A stretch of DNA of 64,000 bases from the NCBI RefSeq assembly GCF_004745955.1, contig NZ_SRLD01000022.1:24924-88923 (forward strand). The letters are read 5' to 3'. Shown piece after piece: positions 17,843 to 27,167 of the stretch. The notes under the pieces were generated by a model that did no database searches, had not been told where the DNA came from, and saw only the letters and a program-made list of their open reading frames with translations. This DNA comes from Hymenobacter elongatus (GTDB taxonomy: Bacteria; Bacteroidota; Bacteroidia; Cytophagales; Hymenobacteraceae). Positions within the stretch are counted from its first letter, which is position 1. The number at the start of each line of letters is the position of its first letter. A program made the translations under genes and the position numbers.

Positions 17843-19444
17843 TTATTGCTCGATGGCCAGCTCGGCGGGTACAGCTTCGGTTACGGCGCTTGCGGGCCTC
17901 GACCAGCGGCGCGGCAACCAACTCGCCAGCAATAGCGCAGCTGGTACCAGCATTACAATGTCAGCCTGAAGCAGGTAGCGCATCTCCAGCGAGCGGAATA
18001 TGACGGCCATATACCCAAAAATAATTGCCGTGAAAAGCACAGCGGGCCACAGCCCTGGTAAGCGCCGATAGCGCCAAGCCCCAGCCAAGCCTAGTACCAG
18101 CAGTATAGAGCGCCAGGTAAACAAGACAGCAGACACACGCTGTGCTACTGTAAGTGGCTTGCCGGCAATGGCTTTGAATTGATTCTTAAAGATTATTTTC
18201 TGAAAGTTTTGCAGAGGCACTTCCAGCCGTGCACGCACCGGGTGGCGCTGTATGTAGCTGGCTCGCAGTCGGTGGAAGCCCGCACTGACCTGGCTGTTAC
18301 AATTATTGTAGCGGAGCGCAGCGTGGCGCAGCGCCCCTCCATACAGTTGCGGGCCGCTGCCACCACTACCTGGTTTGAAAGAAGGCTTGTAGGGTTGAAT
18401 ATGCGTATGAAAGCTGGAGGCACAACTACGACTCAACACAACCAGTGAATCCAGAAGCTGCTTTTCGGCTGCTGTACTAATGACATACTCTGGGAAGGAA
18501 GGCTTGGGAGCAAGCAGAATAGTATCAAAGGCCATTGTCACGTCATTCGTCCAGGTGAGCATCCAGGCCAAGGCTGCTTGCGTGTCTTCACGCAGGTTCG
18601 CATAGCCGGCGGCCACTGGTTTGAGCGGAATGAAGCGCCCCAAGGTGATATAGTTACGTACGGGCCACCAAATATATAACGAAAGAAAGCCTGCTAATAC
18701 GAATCCAGCCGGGCGTAGCCGCCCGAAACGTGCAGGCGTACGTCTGGAGATCACCAGCAAGTAGAACAACGTTACAGCCAAGCAAACTCCGAGAAATTCA
18801 CGCACGTACACAATAATAGCCACCAGCATCCCCAACAACACCCAATTCAAGGTTGTTGGCCGACCTACTAGCAGCGTTGCCCACCAGAGTAGCACCAGAA
18901 ACAGTCCGAGGGTTTCGGTACCGATAATCGGCACCCAAACAACGCTAAAGGGGTAAAAGGTCAGCACGAGCGCTGCCAGTAGCGGGGCCCAGGATGTGGG
19001 CGGCGCGAGTTTAGCTGTTATTACGAAGATCAACCAGATTCCTAGCGTATCGAGAACGACTTGCGTAACCGATACGGCCAGCAAAACCTGCTTGTAACCG
19101 AAGATCAAATAGTGCAGCCCATAAAAGAACGGATAGCCCGGTAGCCGTCCTACTGCGGCATCGGGTTCGGCAAAGTCAAAGGTATAGCGCCCATAGTTCA
19201 GCAGGTTGTGCAGGCTGAATATGTAGGAATAGGAGTCGCCATTGATATGAATATCAACCTGGCGGCCGGCATAGTAAAATTCAGCCCCGACCAGCAAAAA
19301 AAACAGGCGGAGTAGCAGTGCTACTGCCAACAGTGGCCAAACTTGGGGCCACGCGTAACGCAGGCTGGCACGCAAACCAATTCTTGTGCTACCACCACTC
19401 TCATTCACTGCCGTACTCTGAGCACCTAGGCTATTGATTGTCAT
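17843..19444 (-). CDS. GT-C-like integral membrane protein
   Basis: A 533-residue membrane protein with about ten hydrophobic spans (for example VWPLLAVALLLRLFFLLVG, QVVLDTLGIWLIFVITAKL and TLNWVLLGMLVAIIVYV). The first periplasmic loop has DIHINGDSYSYIFSLHNLL, where acidic residues sit as in GT39/GT83-type enzymes. A large hydrophilic loop (about residues 300-400) precedes the last spans. I take it as a polyprenyl-phosphate sugar-dependent transferase, with a polymerase-like role as the main alternative. The ATG at 19444 (MTINSLGAQS) is preferred to the upstream in-frame codon. It separates the deoxysugar genes. Confidence 0.68.
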   Translation of the reverse strand: MTINSLGAQSTAVNESGGSTRIGLRASLRYAWPQVWPLLAVALLLRLFFLLVGAEFYYAGRQVDIHINGDSYSYIFSLHNLLNYGRYTFDFAEPDAAVGRLPGYPFFYGLHYLIFGYKQVLLAVSVTQVVLDTLGIWLIFVITAKLAPPTSWAPLLAALVLTFYPFSVVWVPIIGTETLGLFLVLLWWATLLVGRPTTLNWVLLGMLVAIIVYVREFLGVCLAVTLFYLLVISRRTPARFGRLRPAGFVLAGFLSLYIWWPVRNYITLGRFIPLKPVAAGYANLREDTQAALAWMLTWTNDVTMAFDTILLAPKPSFPEYVISTAAEKQLLDSLVVLSRSCASSFHTHIQPYKPSFKPGSGGSGPQLYGGALRHAALRYNNCNSQVSAGFHRLRASYIQRHPVRARLEVPLQNFQKIIFKNQFKAIAGKPLTVAQRVSAVLFTWRSILLVLGLAGAWRYRRLPGLWPAVLFTAIIFGYMAVIFRSLEMRYLLQADIVMLVPAALLLASWLPRRWSRPASAVTEAVPAELAIEQ

Positions 19445-19703
19445 ACCAGTATGCGTATAAAGGCAATACACAGCCCATCCTTGAAGTTTTCTGCTGGCGT
19501 TGGCTGTCAATCAAGCTCCTCAACTGCAACTAGGTCGCCAGCAACGGTGTTGGTCACACCGGCACAAACCTTCTCCCCGATACCATCAGTGCTTGGCCAT
19601 AACGCCTATAGTTCGTTTGGAGCAGGCACAACGGGCAGCATTCTGCCCGCTCGCAAAAAAGCACTAAACGAGCGTTCTTAACGTAACGTATGTTTCATGC
19701 AAA

Positions 19704-20651
19704 TTATAGCGACCAAGCCAGCACATGGCTAGTGCTCCCAACTCTGAAACCAAGCTTCTCGCAGGTACGAAATACGGCCCGGTTGGTGGCCTGGGTAGTC
19801 ATCAGCACGTAATCGGCACCTTGGTGCCGGGCTCGCTGCACGGTTTCGGAAACCAGCTTGAGATGCCAGCCCCGGTTGGCGGGCCCTACCGCTGTGAGCA
19901 CGACCCGGGAAAAGCCGGTGTTCAGGCCAGCCGCGTGCGCCTGCAGGTCGCTGATGGCTAAAAAGGAATCGACTGACAGGCCGGGCTCGTCGGGCACCAG
20001 TACCGCATCGCAGTAGCCCTCTACAGCTGCTGAGGCATAGCGCGCCAGAAACTGGTCGCCTTTACCACCAGCAAACCATTGGTCGGCATGAAACCGGTCG
20101 TACTCGTTGCGGGCAGCAGCCGAAATGCTTCCGATGGCTGCTGCCTCTTCTGTCTGAGCCAGCCGCACCAGGTAGCGAGGCTGTTCGAACGTGGCCACGG
20201 CATCATGAAAATACGTGAGCCGGGTTTCTACCAGCCGCCAGCCCGCATCACCCAGCGCCTGGGCTACGCGGGTGTCTTCGGCGGGCAACTCCGCAAAGCA
20301 GTAGGCCGCTCCCTCCTGCCTCAACTGGCGGCGGAAGGCCTCGCCTGCCGCCGCCAGAAGTGAAGCCGGTGTGGTGTCAGCAAACAAAGCGGTGAACACC
20401 TTATACACCGGGGCCTGGAAGAAATCCGTGTCCCAGGGCAAAAAGGCATACAGAAACTGAACGGTAGCACCCTGCTGCGCAAACTCAAATACGCGGTGCG
20501 TGGCGTCAGCGGCATACTGCTCGGCCTGACCAGTACCGAACAGCTGCTGCTGCGTTTGCACGTCGAGCTTGCGCAGGAAGTTGTAAGGCGAATAAAAAAA
20601 GAGTTTATCCGCTCGCACCGCTACCAGCTCCGGGTTTACTTGGTGCCCCAT
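19704..20651 (-). CDS. GNAT-family acetyltransferase (WecD/FdtC role inferred)
   Basis: A 315-residue protein whose C-terminal half is a GNAT domain: YLVRLAQTEEAAAIGSIS, then LAISDLQAHAAGLNTGFSR and a final ADYVLMTTQATNRAVFRTCEKLGF block, the typical N-x3-F/Y-x3-GF ending of GNAT enzymes. The N-terminal half resembles the front part of WecD-like dTDP-4-amino-sugar acetyltransferases (ADKLFFYSPYNFLRKLD). Its start overlaps the isomerase gene by 16 bp, so the two are translationally coupled. In context it probably N-acetylates the 3-amino-deoxysugar made by the aminotransferase at 16675. Confidence 0.8.
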   Translation of the reverse strand: MGHQVNPELVAVRADKLFFYSPYNFLRKLDVQTQQQLFGTGQAEQYAADATHRVFEFAQQGATVQFLYAFLPWDTDFFQAPVYKVFTALFADTTPASLLAAAGEAFRRQLRQEGAAYCFAELPAEDTRVAQALGDAGWRLVETRLTYFHDAVATFEQPRYLVRLAQTEEAAAIGSISAAARNEYDRFHADQWFAGGKGDQFLARYASAAVEGYCDAVLVPDEPGLSVDSFLAISDLQAHAAGLNTGFSRVVLTAVGPANRGWHLKLVSETVQRARHQGADYVLMTTQATNRAVFRTCEKLGFRVGSTSHVLAWSL

Positions 20652-21043
20652 ACTTGGCGAAAATTCTCGTATTGCCGGATGTAATCCTGCTCGTTGTAGC
20701 GCGTGGAGGCAAACACCAATTGCACGGCCGTATGCGAATATTGCATAGTATGCCAGGCGTTTGGGGGCACATACACGCCCACGTGCGGCGACTCCAGCAC
20801 GAAGGTGTGCACCTCGCCATCGGGCATTTCGGTGGTCACGATGATGCGGCCGGCCACGGCAATCAGCACCTGCTCGGTGGCATGATGGGCATGGCGGCCC
20901 CGCACGATACTCTCCGGCGTAAAGTAGGTCCAGAAGGTTCGCTCGATGGCGAAAGGAATCAAACCCTGAGCTTCCCCGACGGAAATGTAGCCGATGTCGG
21001 AGGCACCCAGCTTGGGAAATTCGATTAAGTGCGGCTTTTGCAT
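20636..21043 (-). CDS. FdtA/QdtA-like sugar 3,4-ketoisomerase (WxcM cupin)
   Basis: A 135-residue cupin of the WxcM/FdtA family, the usual full length. ERTFWTYFTPESIVRGRHAH carries the histidine pair of the active site (RGRHAHHATEQ), followed by VPPNAWHTMQYSHTAVQLVF. FdtA and QdtA convert dTDP-6-deoxy-hex-4-ulose to the 3-keto isomer; sequence alone does not show which stereoisomer. It precedes and overlaps the acetyltransferase gene and fits the aminotransferase at 16675. The RmlA/RmlB enzymes that would supply the substrate are not in the window. Confidence 0.9.
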   Translation of the reverse strand: MQKPHLIEFPKLGASDIGYISVGEAQGLIPFAIERTFWTYFTPESIVRGRHAHHATEQVLIAVAGRIIVTTEMPDGEVHTFVLESPHVGVYVPPNAWHTMQYSHTAVQLVFASTRYNEQDYIRQYENFRQVWGTK

Positions 21044-21059
21044 ATCCGTCGAGGCTGGC

Positions 21060-22046
21060 TTAAAACGAGCGGGGCGTGTTGTCTACTTGGCCTGAAGGAG
21101 TGGTCTGCACGTGCTGCTTGAAATATTCCAGCGTGCGGCGCAGGCCTTCGGCACGGTCTACCTTCGGCTCCCAGCCCAAAATCTCGCGGGCCTTGGAAAT
21201 ATCGGGCTTGCGCTTCATGGGGTCGTTTTGCGGCAGCTCCTGGTAGGTGGGCTTGAACTCCACGTTCATGAGCTTGGCAATTTCTTCGCCGAACTCCTTA
21301 ATCGTGATTTCATCGGGGTTGCCTACGTTCACGGGCAGGGCATAGTCGCTCAGCAAGAGGCGGTAGATGCCTTCCACTAGGTCGTCGACGTAGCAAAACG
21401 AGCGGGTTTGGGAACCGTCGCCGAAGACCGTCAGATTTTCACCGCGCAACGCCTGGCTCAGGAAAGCCGGCAATACGCGGCCGTCGTTGAGGCGCATGCG
21501 GGGACCGTAGGTATTGAAGATTCGTACGATGCGCGTCTCCAGACCGTGGTGGTTGTGATAGGCCATCGTAATGGCCTCCTGGAAACGCTTAGCCTCGTCG
21601 TAGCAGCCGCGCGGACCCACAGGGTTTACGTTGCCGAAATACTCTTCTACCTGCGGATGAACCTCCGGGTCGCCGTATACTTCCGAAGTACTGGCAATCA
21701 GCATGCGGGCTCCCTTCACGCGGGCCAGGCCCAACAGGTTATGCGTGCCCAGTGAGCCAACTTTCAGCGTCTGAATCGGAATTTTCAGGTAGTCGATCGG
21801 CGAAGCCGGCGAGGCGAAGTGCAGGATGTAGTCGAGCTTGCCGGGCACGAAAACGAATTTCGATACGTCGGCGTGGTGAAACTCGAAATCCTCACGACCA
21901 AACAGGTGCTCGATATTGGCCAAGTCACCCGTAATCAGGTTATCCATGGCAATAACATGGTACCCTTCGGCCAGGAACCGGTCGCAGAGGTGGGAGCCCA
22001 GAAAGCCGGCACCTCCGGTAATCAGAATACGTTTTTTGTCAGACAT
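21060..22046 (-). CDS. uxs: UDP-glucuronate decarboxylase (UDP-xylose synthase)
   Basis: A 328-residue extended SDR enzyme. [20 protein letters not shown] is the NAD-binding loop, [15 protein letters not shown] and [15 protein letters not shown] hold the catalytic Ser/Thr and the YxxxK pair, and [11 protein letters not shown] is typical of [23 protein letters not shown] is the hallmark of UDP-xylose synthases rather than GalE or RmlB. It converts UDP-glucuronate to UDP-xylose. The next gene upstream is UDP-glucose dehydrogenase, which makes its substrate. Confidence 0.93.
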   Translation of the reverse strand: MSDKKRILITGGAGFLGSHLCDRFLAEGYHVIAMDNLITGDLANIEHLFGREDFEFHHADVSKFVFVPGKLDYILHFASPASPIDYLKIPIQTLKVGSLGTHNLLGLARVKGARMLIASTSEVYGDPEVHPQVEEYFGNVNPVGPRGCYDEAKRFQEAITMAYHNHHGLETRIVRIFNTYGPRMRLNDGRVLPAFLSQALRGENLTVFGDGSQTRSFCYVDDLVEGIYRLLLSDYALPVNVGNPDEITIKEFGEEIAKLMNVEFKPTYQELPQNDPMKRKPDISKAREILGWEPKVDRAEGLRRTLEYFKQHVQTTPSGQVDNTPRSF

Positions 22047-22085
22047 AATGCAGGGTTTTGTGCTTGATAGTGCAGGCTTGGCGCC

Positions 22086-22131
22086 CTAGCAGACAGAGCC
22101 GGAAACGGTTTTTCGGACGCTGTCTGCTAGT
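22086..22131. other. Inverted repeat between ugd and uxs
   Basis: The 11-bp arms CTAGCAGACAG and CTGTCTGCTAG enclose a 24-bp interior that can itself pair partly. It lies in the 94-bp gap between two co-oriented genes and could act as an intra-operon terminator/attenuator or mRNA stabiliser. There is no strong U tract on the minus strand. Confidence 0.5.
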
Positions 22132-22140
22132 TTTTATACG

Positions 22141-23481
22141 CTAGGCAACTGGCTCTTTGTGGTCGGTCCGGATACCAATGCAATGGTAGGTGAAGCCCGC
22201 TTCGTGCAGCTCCTTGGCATCGTAGATGTTACGGCCATCGAAGATGGTTTTCTGCTTCATGAGCCGCGCCACCACCTCGAAGTTAGGCGAGCGGAAATCA
22301 GGCCACTCGGTCACAATCAGCAAGGCATCGGCGTCGATCAAAGCATCAAATTCGTCCTTGGCGTAGGTAATACGCTCACCCAACGAGTGCTTTGCCTCGG
22401 CAATAGCCACCGGGTCGTAGGCCGAAACGGTGCAGCCGGCTTCCAGCAGCTTCTCGATGATAACCAAGGAAGGCGCTTCGCGCATGTCGTCGGTTTTTGG
22501 CTTGAACGAGAGGCCCCACACGGCCATTTTCTTGCCCTTCAGGTCGCCGCCAAAGTGCTTGTTCACCTTGTCGAACAGAACTTCTTTCTGGGCCTCATTC
22601 ACGCTTTCTACGGCCTTGAGCACCTGCATCTCGTAGCCGTTCTCGGCGGCCGTCTTGATGAGGGCTTTCACGTCCTTAGGAAAGCAGGAGCCGCCGTAGC
22701 CGATGCCGGGATAGATGAACTTGGTGCCGATGCGGGCGTCGGAGCCGATACCTTTGCGTACCATGTTCACATCGGCACCCATGATTTCGCACAGGTTGGC
22801 AATGTCATTCATGAACGAGATTTTGGTCGCCAGCATCGAGTTGGCGGCGTATTTCGTCATTTCGGCCGATGGAATATCCATAAAGATAATCGGGTGGCCA
22901 TTGAGCAGGAAGGGCTTGTAGAGCTTGCTCATTACCTCCTCGGCGCGCGTCGAAGCGACACCCACCACGATACGGTCGGGCTTGAGAAAGTCGTCGATAG
23001 CCGCGCCTTCTTTCAGGAATTCCGGATTGGAAGCCACATCGAACTCGATGGTTTCGCCGCGCTTAGCCAAAGCCTTCTCAATTTCGGCGCGCACTTTGGC
23101 AGCCGTACCAACTGGCACCGTGCTCTTGGTCACGATGACGCCGTAGTTATTCATGTGCTCACCGATGCCGCGGGCCACGGCCAGCACGTATTTCAGGTCG
23201 GCCGAGCCGTCTTCGCCGGGCGGGGTACCTACCGCAATAAAGGCCACATCAGCATCCTTGATGCCATCGGCTAAGCTGGTAGAAAAGTGTAGGCGGCCTT
23301 TTTCGACGTTGCGGCTTACCATTTCTTCCAGACCCGGCTCATAAATCGGCAGGATGCCCTTGTGCAGGTTGTCGATTTTTTTCTGGTCGATGTCGATACA
23401 AGTGACATCAATTCCGACCTCGGCGAAGCACGTGCCGGTCACCAGCCCTACATAGCCAGTACCTACTACTGCGATTTTCAT
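22141..23481 (-). CDS. ugd: UDP-glucose 6-dehydrogenase
   Basis: A 446-residue enzyme of normal length for the Ugd/TuaD family. MKIAVVGTGYVGLVTGTCFA is the NAD-binding Rossmann start, FVAVGTPPGEDGSADL (FIAVGTPPGEDG here) is conserved, and IGYGGSCFPKDVKALI contains the catalytic Cys. AVWGLSFKPKTDDMREAPSL begins the UDP-binding domain. It oxidises UDP-glucose to UDP-glucuronate with two NAD. The gene order ugd-uxs gives a complete route to UDP-xylose. The frame begins cleanly at the ATG at 23481. Confidence 0.95.
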   Translation of the reverse strand: MKIAVVGTGYVGLVTGTCFAEVGIDVTCIDIDQKKIDNLHKGILPIYEPGLEEMVSRNVEKGRLHFSTSLADGIKDADVAFIAVGTPPGEDGSADLKYVLAVARGIGEHMNNYGVIVTKSTVPVGTAAKVRAEIEKALAKRGETIEFDVASNPEFLKEGAAIDDFLKPDRIVVGVASTRAEEVMSKLYKPFLLNGHPIIFMDIPSAEMTKYAANSMLATKISFMNDIANLCEIMGADVNMVRKGIGSDARIGTKFIYPGIGYGGSCFPKDVKALIKTAAENGYEMQVLKAVESVNEAQKEVLFDKVNKHFGGDLKGKKMAVWGLSFKPKTDDMREAPSLVIIEKLLEAGCTVSAYDPVAIAEAKHSLGERITYAKDEFDALIDADALLIVTEWPDFRSPNFEVVARLMKQKTIFDGRNIYDAKELHEAGFTYHCIGIRTDHKEPVA

Positions 23482-23672
23482 ATGGTTCGAGTTTTTGAAA
23501 CGGGTATTTCAGTTGAAGTTCAAAGCGACTCGCCGGGAGCGGCAGGCCGTTAAAAGTAAGAAGTCAGGACTACGTGGCTACTAGGTGTACTGAAAATCCC
23601 GGCGCGGGTTCTGGGCATGACCAGAGGGCATATATCGTTCGGTAGAAATATAGCGCCGGGCATCGTCTTCAT

Positions 23673-24410
23673 TCAGATCCGGGCCAGTAATCCATACTTG
23701 ATGATGCAATAGATGGCGCGGAATCCGTCGCGCCAGTCAATTTTTTTGCCTTCAGCGTACGTCCGGCCGTAGTAGCTGATGCCGACTTCATAGATGCGTA
23801 CGTTTGGCACCCGTGCTACCTTGGCCGTTACCTCGGGCTCGAAGCCAAAGCGTTTTTCCTCCAGCAGCAGCCCTTGCAGGATGTCGCGCCGGAACAGCTT
23901 GTAGCCCGTTTCCATATCGGTCAGGTTCAGATCAGAAAACGCGTTGGACAGGAAAGTCAGCATCTTATTGCCGATGCTGTGCCAGAAGAACAGAATGCGG
24001 TGTGGGTTGCTGCCAATGAAGCGTGAGCCATATACCACATCGGCGAAGCCCCGCAGCACGGGACTTAGCAACAGGTTGTATTCCTGGGGGTCATACTCCA
24101 GATCGGCATCCTGAATGATGATGTAGTCGCCGGTGGCGTGCTGAATGCCGGTGTGCAGCGCGGCTCCTTTCCCTTGGTTCACGGCGTGCTTCAGGTAGCG
24201 AATTGGCATGTCCGGATTGGCCGCCATGTAGCGCTCAATGGACTCTTCCGTGTTGTCGCGTGAGCAGTCATTCACAATGATGACCTCTTTACTCATATTG
24301 CCCGTGAGCTTTACGGCCTTAAGCTGATCCAGAATCAGGTGAATAGTTGTCCCTTCGTTGTACGCCGGAATAATGACAGAGAGCGTACGCGGTGGAAACT
24401 GGATACTCAA
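23673..24410 (-). CDS. DPM1-like polyprenyl-phosphate glycosyltransferase
   Basis: A 245-residue GT2 enzyme. [35 protein letters not shown], and [14 protein letters not shown] (DxD) followed by [15 protein letters not shown] match dolichyl/undecaprenyl-phosphate mannose or glucose synthases. No C-terminal membrane span is present, as in soluble DPM1. No ATG lies in frame before the conserved core back to the stop at 24491, so the start is a TTG at 24410-24408. It lies 78 bp after the asparagine synthase gene. The 190-bp gap downstream (23482-23672) has no recognised feature. Confidence 0.87.
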   Translation of the reverse strand: MSIQFPPRTLSVIIPAYNEGTTIHLILDQLKAVKLTGNMSKEVIIVNDCSRDNTEESIERYMAANPDMPIRYLKHAVNQGKGAALHTGIQHATGDYIIIQDADLEYDPQEYNLLLSPVLRGFADVVYGSRFIGSNPHRILFFWHSIGNKMLTFLSNAFSDLNLTDMETGYKLFRRDILQGLLLEEKRFGFEPEVTAKVARVPNVRIYEVGISYYGRTYAEGKKIDWRDGFRAIYCIIKYGLLARI

Positions 24411-24488
24411 AGGAGAAGGCGTAAGAGATGATCGAAATAAGAGAAGGTAGGTGCCGTGAAACCAGCAGCAAATTGAGCAAAGCGGCTT

Positions 24489-26393
24489 TTACTGCATGTG
24501 CCGTTTCCACCAGTGCTGAAACACGATAAGCGCCCAGATGCGGGCGTGCACGTCGCCAGGGTTGCGGGAGAAAAGCTGCGCCTTGAGCGCCCGAATACCA
24601 TCAACGCTGAAAATTCCCTGGGCTTCGATAAACCCGTCGGATAATAAGTCGTCTTCAATTAAGGGCCGCAGCTCGTTGCGAAACCACTTGAGCAGCGGTA
24701 CCTCGAAACCGTGTTTCGGCCGCTTATACAGCTCCTCGGGCAGCATGGGCCGAAACGCATCCTGCACGATTCGCTTCTTCATCTTCGCGTCGATTTTGCT
24801 GGCGACGGGCAACGAGAAAGCGAAGTTCACAACGTTGGGGTCGAGGAAGGGCGGGCGCACCTCCAGCGAGTTGGCCATGCTCATCAGGTCCACCTTCGCG
24901 AGCATGTCGTAGGGCAGCACCAGGTTCATATCCGTAAGCAGCACCTCGTTCAGGTCGCCATCGGTGTGCAGGTGCTCCAGAATGTCGCGGCGGCGCTTTT
25001 CGGCCAGTTTCTTGCCCACTTTCCGGCGCGAGTCAGCGCTGAGCAGGCTGCGGGCATCCTTCTCATTGACGAACGTGGCCCAATCCCAGTACCGGTCTTT
25101 GGCCCCGCTAAGCATGCCGCGCGAGAAGCGTTGAAACTGCCGGATGCGGTTACCGAAGAAGGAGTTACGCGACTTAGGCAGCACGTCCCACAGCAGGTTC
25201 AGGCCCGTCACGGCTTCGGCCTTAAAGCCACCCTGGCGCACCTGAAACTCACCCATGTGCTTGTTGTAGCCCGCAAACATTTCGTCGGCCCCATCGCCTG
25301 AAAGTGCTACCGTGGCCTTTTGCCGGGTGCGCTTGCTCAGTATGTAGACGGCCAGCGCCGACGAGTCGGCAAAGGGCTCGTCGATGTAGTCGAGTACGTC
25401 GAAGATATGGTCGTACAGGTCCTGGTTGGTGAGGGAGAAAACTGTGTGGTTGGTTTTGTAGCGCTCCGCTACCAGCTTGGCGTATTTGGTTTCGTCGAAG
25501 AAGGGCTCGTCGCGGTAGCCGATGCTGAACGTGTTCAGGTGCTGGGTGTGGCGCGAGGCCAAGGCCACGACCACCGACGAGTCGATACCGCCGCTCAGGA
25601 AAGCGCCCACGGGTACGTCGGCCACCAGCCGGCGGGCCGTGGCGTCGTCGAGCAGGGTGATGAGTTTTTGCTGCTGCTGCTCGTAGCTGAGCTTATTGCG
25701 GGCGGCTTTTTTCGGGTCGTAGGGAATCTTGTACCACTGCTTGCCGACTACTTTATTGCCCTTAATGAAAAGGTAATGGCCGGGCAGCAATTTCTTAACG
25801 CCTTTGAAAATAGACGCCGGCCCCGGGATGTAGTTAAGCTGCAGATAATGACTCAGGGCCACGTAGTCGAGCTTGCGTGGGATACCCAGCGCCAGCAGCG
25901 ACTTCATCTCAGAGGCAAAAAAGAGCTTGTCTTCGTCGCGGTATATCAGCAGGGGCTTCTCCCCCATCCGGTCGCGGGCGATGAACAGGGAATCTTCCTC
26001 CTTATCGTAGATGGCCAAGCCAAAGAAACCGTTGAGCTTCTTCAGAAAACCACGGCCCTCGGAGATATAGAGGTTCAGAATCACCTCCGTATCGGTTTGG
26101 GAATGAAACCGATGCCCTTTCTTGAGCAGCTTCTGGCGCAGCTCCCGGAAGTTAAAAATCTCTCCGTTGAAGACAATGGTGTAGCGGCCCGACTCGTCGG
26201 TCATGGGCTGATTGCCATCGGCCGACAGATCGAGAATGGCCAGGCGACGAAAACCCAGGCCGCAACGGTCGTACACGAAATGCCCCTGGGAGTCGGGCCC
26301 ACGGCTGACAATAGCATCGGTTGAGGCATGTAGCGCCGACAAGGAAAGGCGTCCAGCGTCGGTAAAGGCGAATACTCCGGTGATTCCACACAT
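24489..26393 (-). CDS. asnB: Asparagine synthase (glutamine-hydrolysing), polysaccharide-cluster type
   Basis: A 634-residue two-domain enzyme. MCGITGVFAF has the Cys2 nucleophile of class II glutamine amidotransferases, with SRGPDSQGHF and FNGEIFNFRELR. The synthetase domain has the PPi-loop ATP motif GAFLSGGIDSSVVVALAS and ALSGDGADEMFAGYNKH. Homologues in polysaccharide clusters often amidate uronic acids or are housekeeping asparagine synthases; both are possible. As the first gene of the minus-strand cluster it is placed to be promoter-proximal. A -7 box at 26404-26411 lies 10 bp before the ATG. Confidence 0.92.
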   Translation of the reverse strand: MCGITGVFAFTDAGRLSLSALHASTDAIVSRGPDSQGHFVYDRCGLGFRRLAILDLSADGNQPMTDESGRYTIVFNGEIFNFRELRQKLLKKGHRFHSQTDTEVILNLYISEGRGFLKKLNGFFGLAIYDKEEDSLFIARDRMGEKPLLIYRDEDKLFFASEMKSLLALGIPRKLDYVALSHYLQLNYIPGPASIFKGVKKLLPGHYLFIKGNKVVGKQWYKIPYDPKKAARNKLSYEQQQQKLITLLDDATARRLVADVPVGAFLSGGIDSSVVVALASRHTQHLNTFSIGYRDEPFFDETKYAKLVAERYKTNHTVFSLTNQDLYDHIFDVLDYIDEPFADSSALAVYILSKRTRQKATVALSGDGADEMFAGYNKHMGEFQVRQGGFKAEAVTGLNLLWDVLPKSRNSFFGNRIRQFQRFSRGMLSGAKDRYWDWATFVNEKDARSLLSADSRRKVGKKLAEKRRRDILEHLHTDGDLNEVLLTDMNLVLPYDMLAKVDLMSMANSLEVRPPFLDPNVVNFAFSLPVASKIDAKMKKRIVQDAFRPMLPEELYKRPKHGFEVPLLKWFRNELRPLIEDDLLSDGFIEAQGIFSVDGIRALKAQLFSRNPGDVHARIWALIVFQHWWKRHMQ

Positions 26394-26403
26394 AATTAGC
26401 GGG

Positions 26404-26411
26404 CAAAAGTA
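26404..26411 (-). promoter_or_regulatory. -7 promoter box before asnB and the cluster
   Basis: TACTTTTG on the minus strand is an exact TAnnTTTG match 10 bp upstream of the asnB ATG. It lies in the 129-bp divergent gap between asnB and the acyl-CoA-binding protein gene and may drive the polysaccharide cluster. A convincing -33 element is not visible. Confidence 0.5.
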
Positions 26412-26522
26412 CGAACTCTGAGGACTTGCATTCCGAAAAAGTAGCAGCGCGGCCCCGCAACCAAAGCCGTGCCATGCTAGTAAACCCTCTTAACTTTTCC
26501 ACTCTTTAGCTATTTCGGACCG

Positions 26523-27026
26523 ATGGACCTTCAACAGCAAATGGACTTACAACAGCAATTTGAAGCCGCCGTAACGCGGGTAGACGGGTTGCCGGGCGAC
26601 AAAGCCGCCGCCCACATGACAGAGCTTTACGGCCTCTATAAGCAGGCCACCGAAGGTGACCATGACACCAAAGGCGAAACCGTAGGCGACGACTCGCCCG
26701 ACAACCCCAGCGGCCAGCCCGGCATGTCGCAGGCGCAATGGGATTCGTGGAGCAAGTTCAAAGGCCTCGACGAAACCGATGCCAAGCGCCAATACGTGGA
26801 GAAAGTGAATACGTTGGCGGGCCCCGTCGGCGAAAAAGCCACGATTCTCACGGGCAACGGCCAACCAGCCACGGCGAGCCAGGTGAACAGCGGGCAGTCC
26901 GAAAACACAACCACCTCGCAGCAGCCGGACAGTGGCCCCGGTGTATCACAAGGAGGTCTGCGCGGTGATATTACGGCCGGTGCGCCCTACGGCGGCGAGG
27001 ATAAGCTGAAAGGCGAGCAGAGTTAG
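26523..27026 (+). CDS. Acyl-CoA-binding protein (ACBP) domain protein with disordered tail
   Basis: A 167-residue protein. Residues 10-100 match ACBP: FEAAVTRVDGL, then LYGLYKQATEGD (the canonical YKQATxGD helix) and QWDSWSKFKGLDETDAKRQY, with the usual Trp pair and Lys. Between these motifs the loop is about 10 residues longer than in eukaryotic ACBP. Residues 100-167 are Gly, Ser, Gln and Thr rich and look disordered. ACBPs bind long-chain acyl-CoA in the cytosol. The first codons repeat themselves (MDLQQQ MDLQQQ), so the ATG at 26541 is also possible. It is transcribed divergently from asnB. Confidence 0.82.
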   Translation: MDLQQQMDLQQQFEAAVTRVDGLPGDKAAAHMTELYGLYKQATEGDHDTKGETVGDDSPDNPSGQPGMSQAQWDSWSKFKGLDETDAKRQYVEKVNTLAGPVGEKATILTGNGQPATASQVNSGQSENTTTSQQPDSGPGVSQGGLRGDITAGAPYGGEDKLKGEQS

Positions 27027-27100
27027 CCGCGCGACGTGAAGCCAGCTCGGCCACTACCAAACCCGAAGCCTTCTTTCGGTTGAAACGGCAAGGTTGTTTC

Positions 27101-27149
27101 GCTGAAAACACAAAAGCCGCTCACGTTGAGCGGCTTTTGTGTTTTCAGC
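27101..27149. terminator. Strong bidirectional terminator, 23-bp stem
   Basis: Perfect 23-bp arms around a 3-nt loop (27124-27126). The A-rich and T-rich parts of the stem give U tracts in both directions. It lies between the convergent ACBP gene and the FAD oxidase gene. Confidence 0.93.
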
Positions 27150-27167
27150 AGATCAGGAGCCGCCACA

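Noticed and set aside
22159..23274. 371-codon open frame on the plus strand
   Set aside because: It is antisense to ugd. The minus frame has all family motifs and the codon bias; this frame has none.
25320..26324. 334-codon open frame on the plus strand
   Set aside because: Antisense to asnB, without recognisable motifs; a result of the GC-rich codon pattern.
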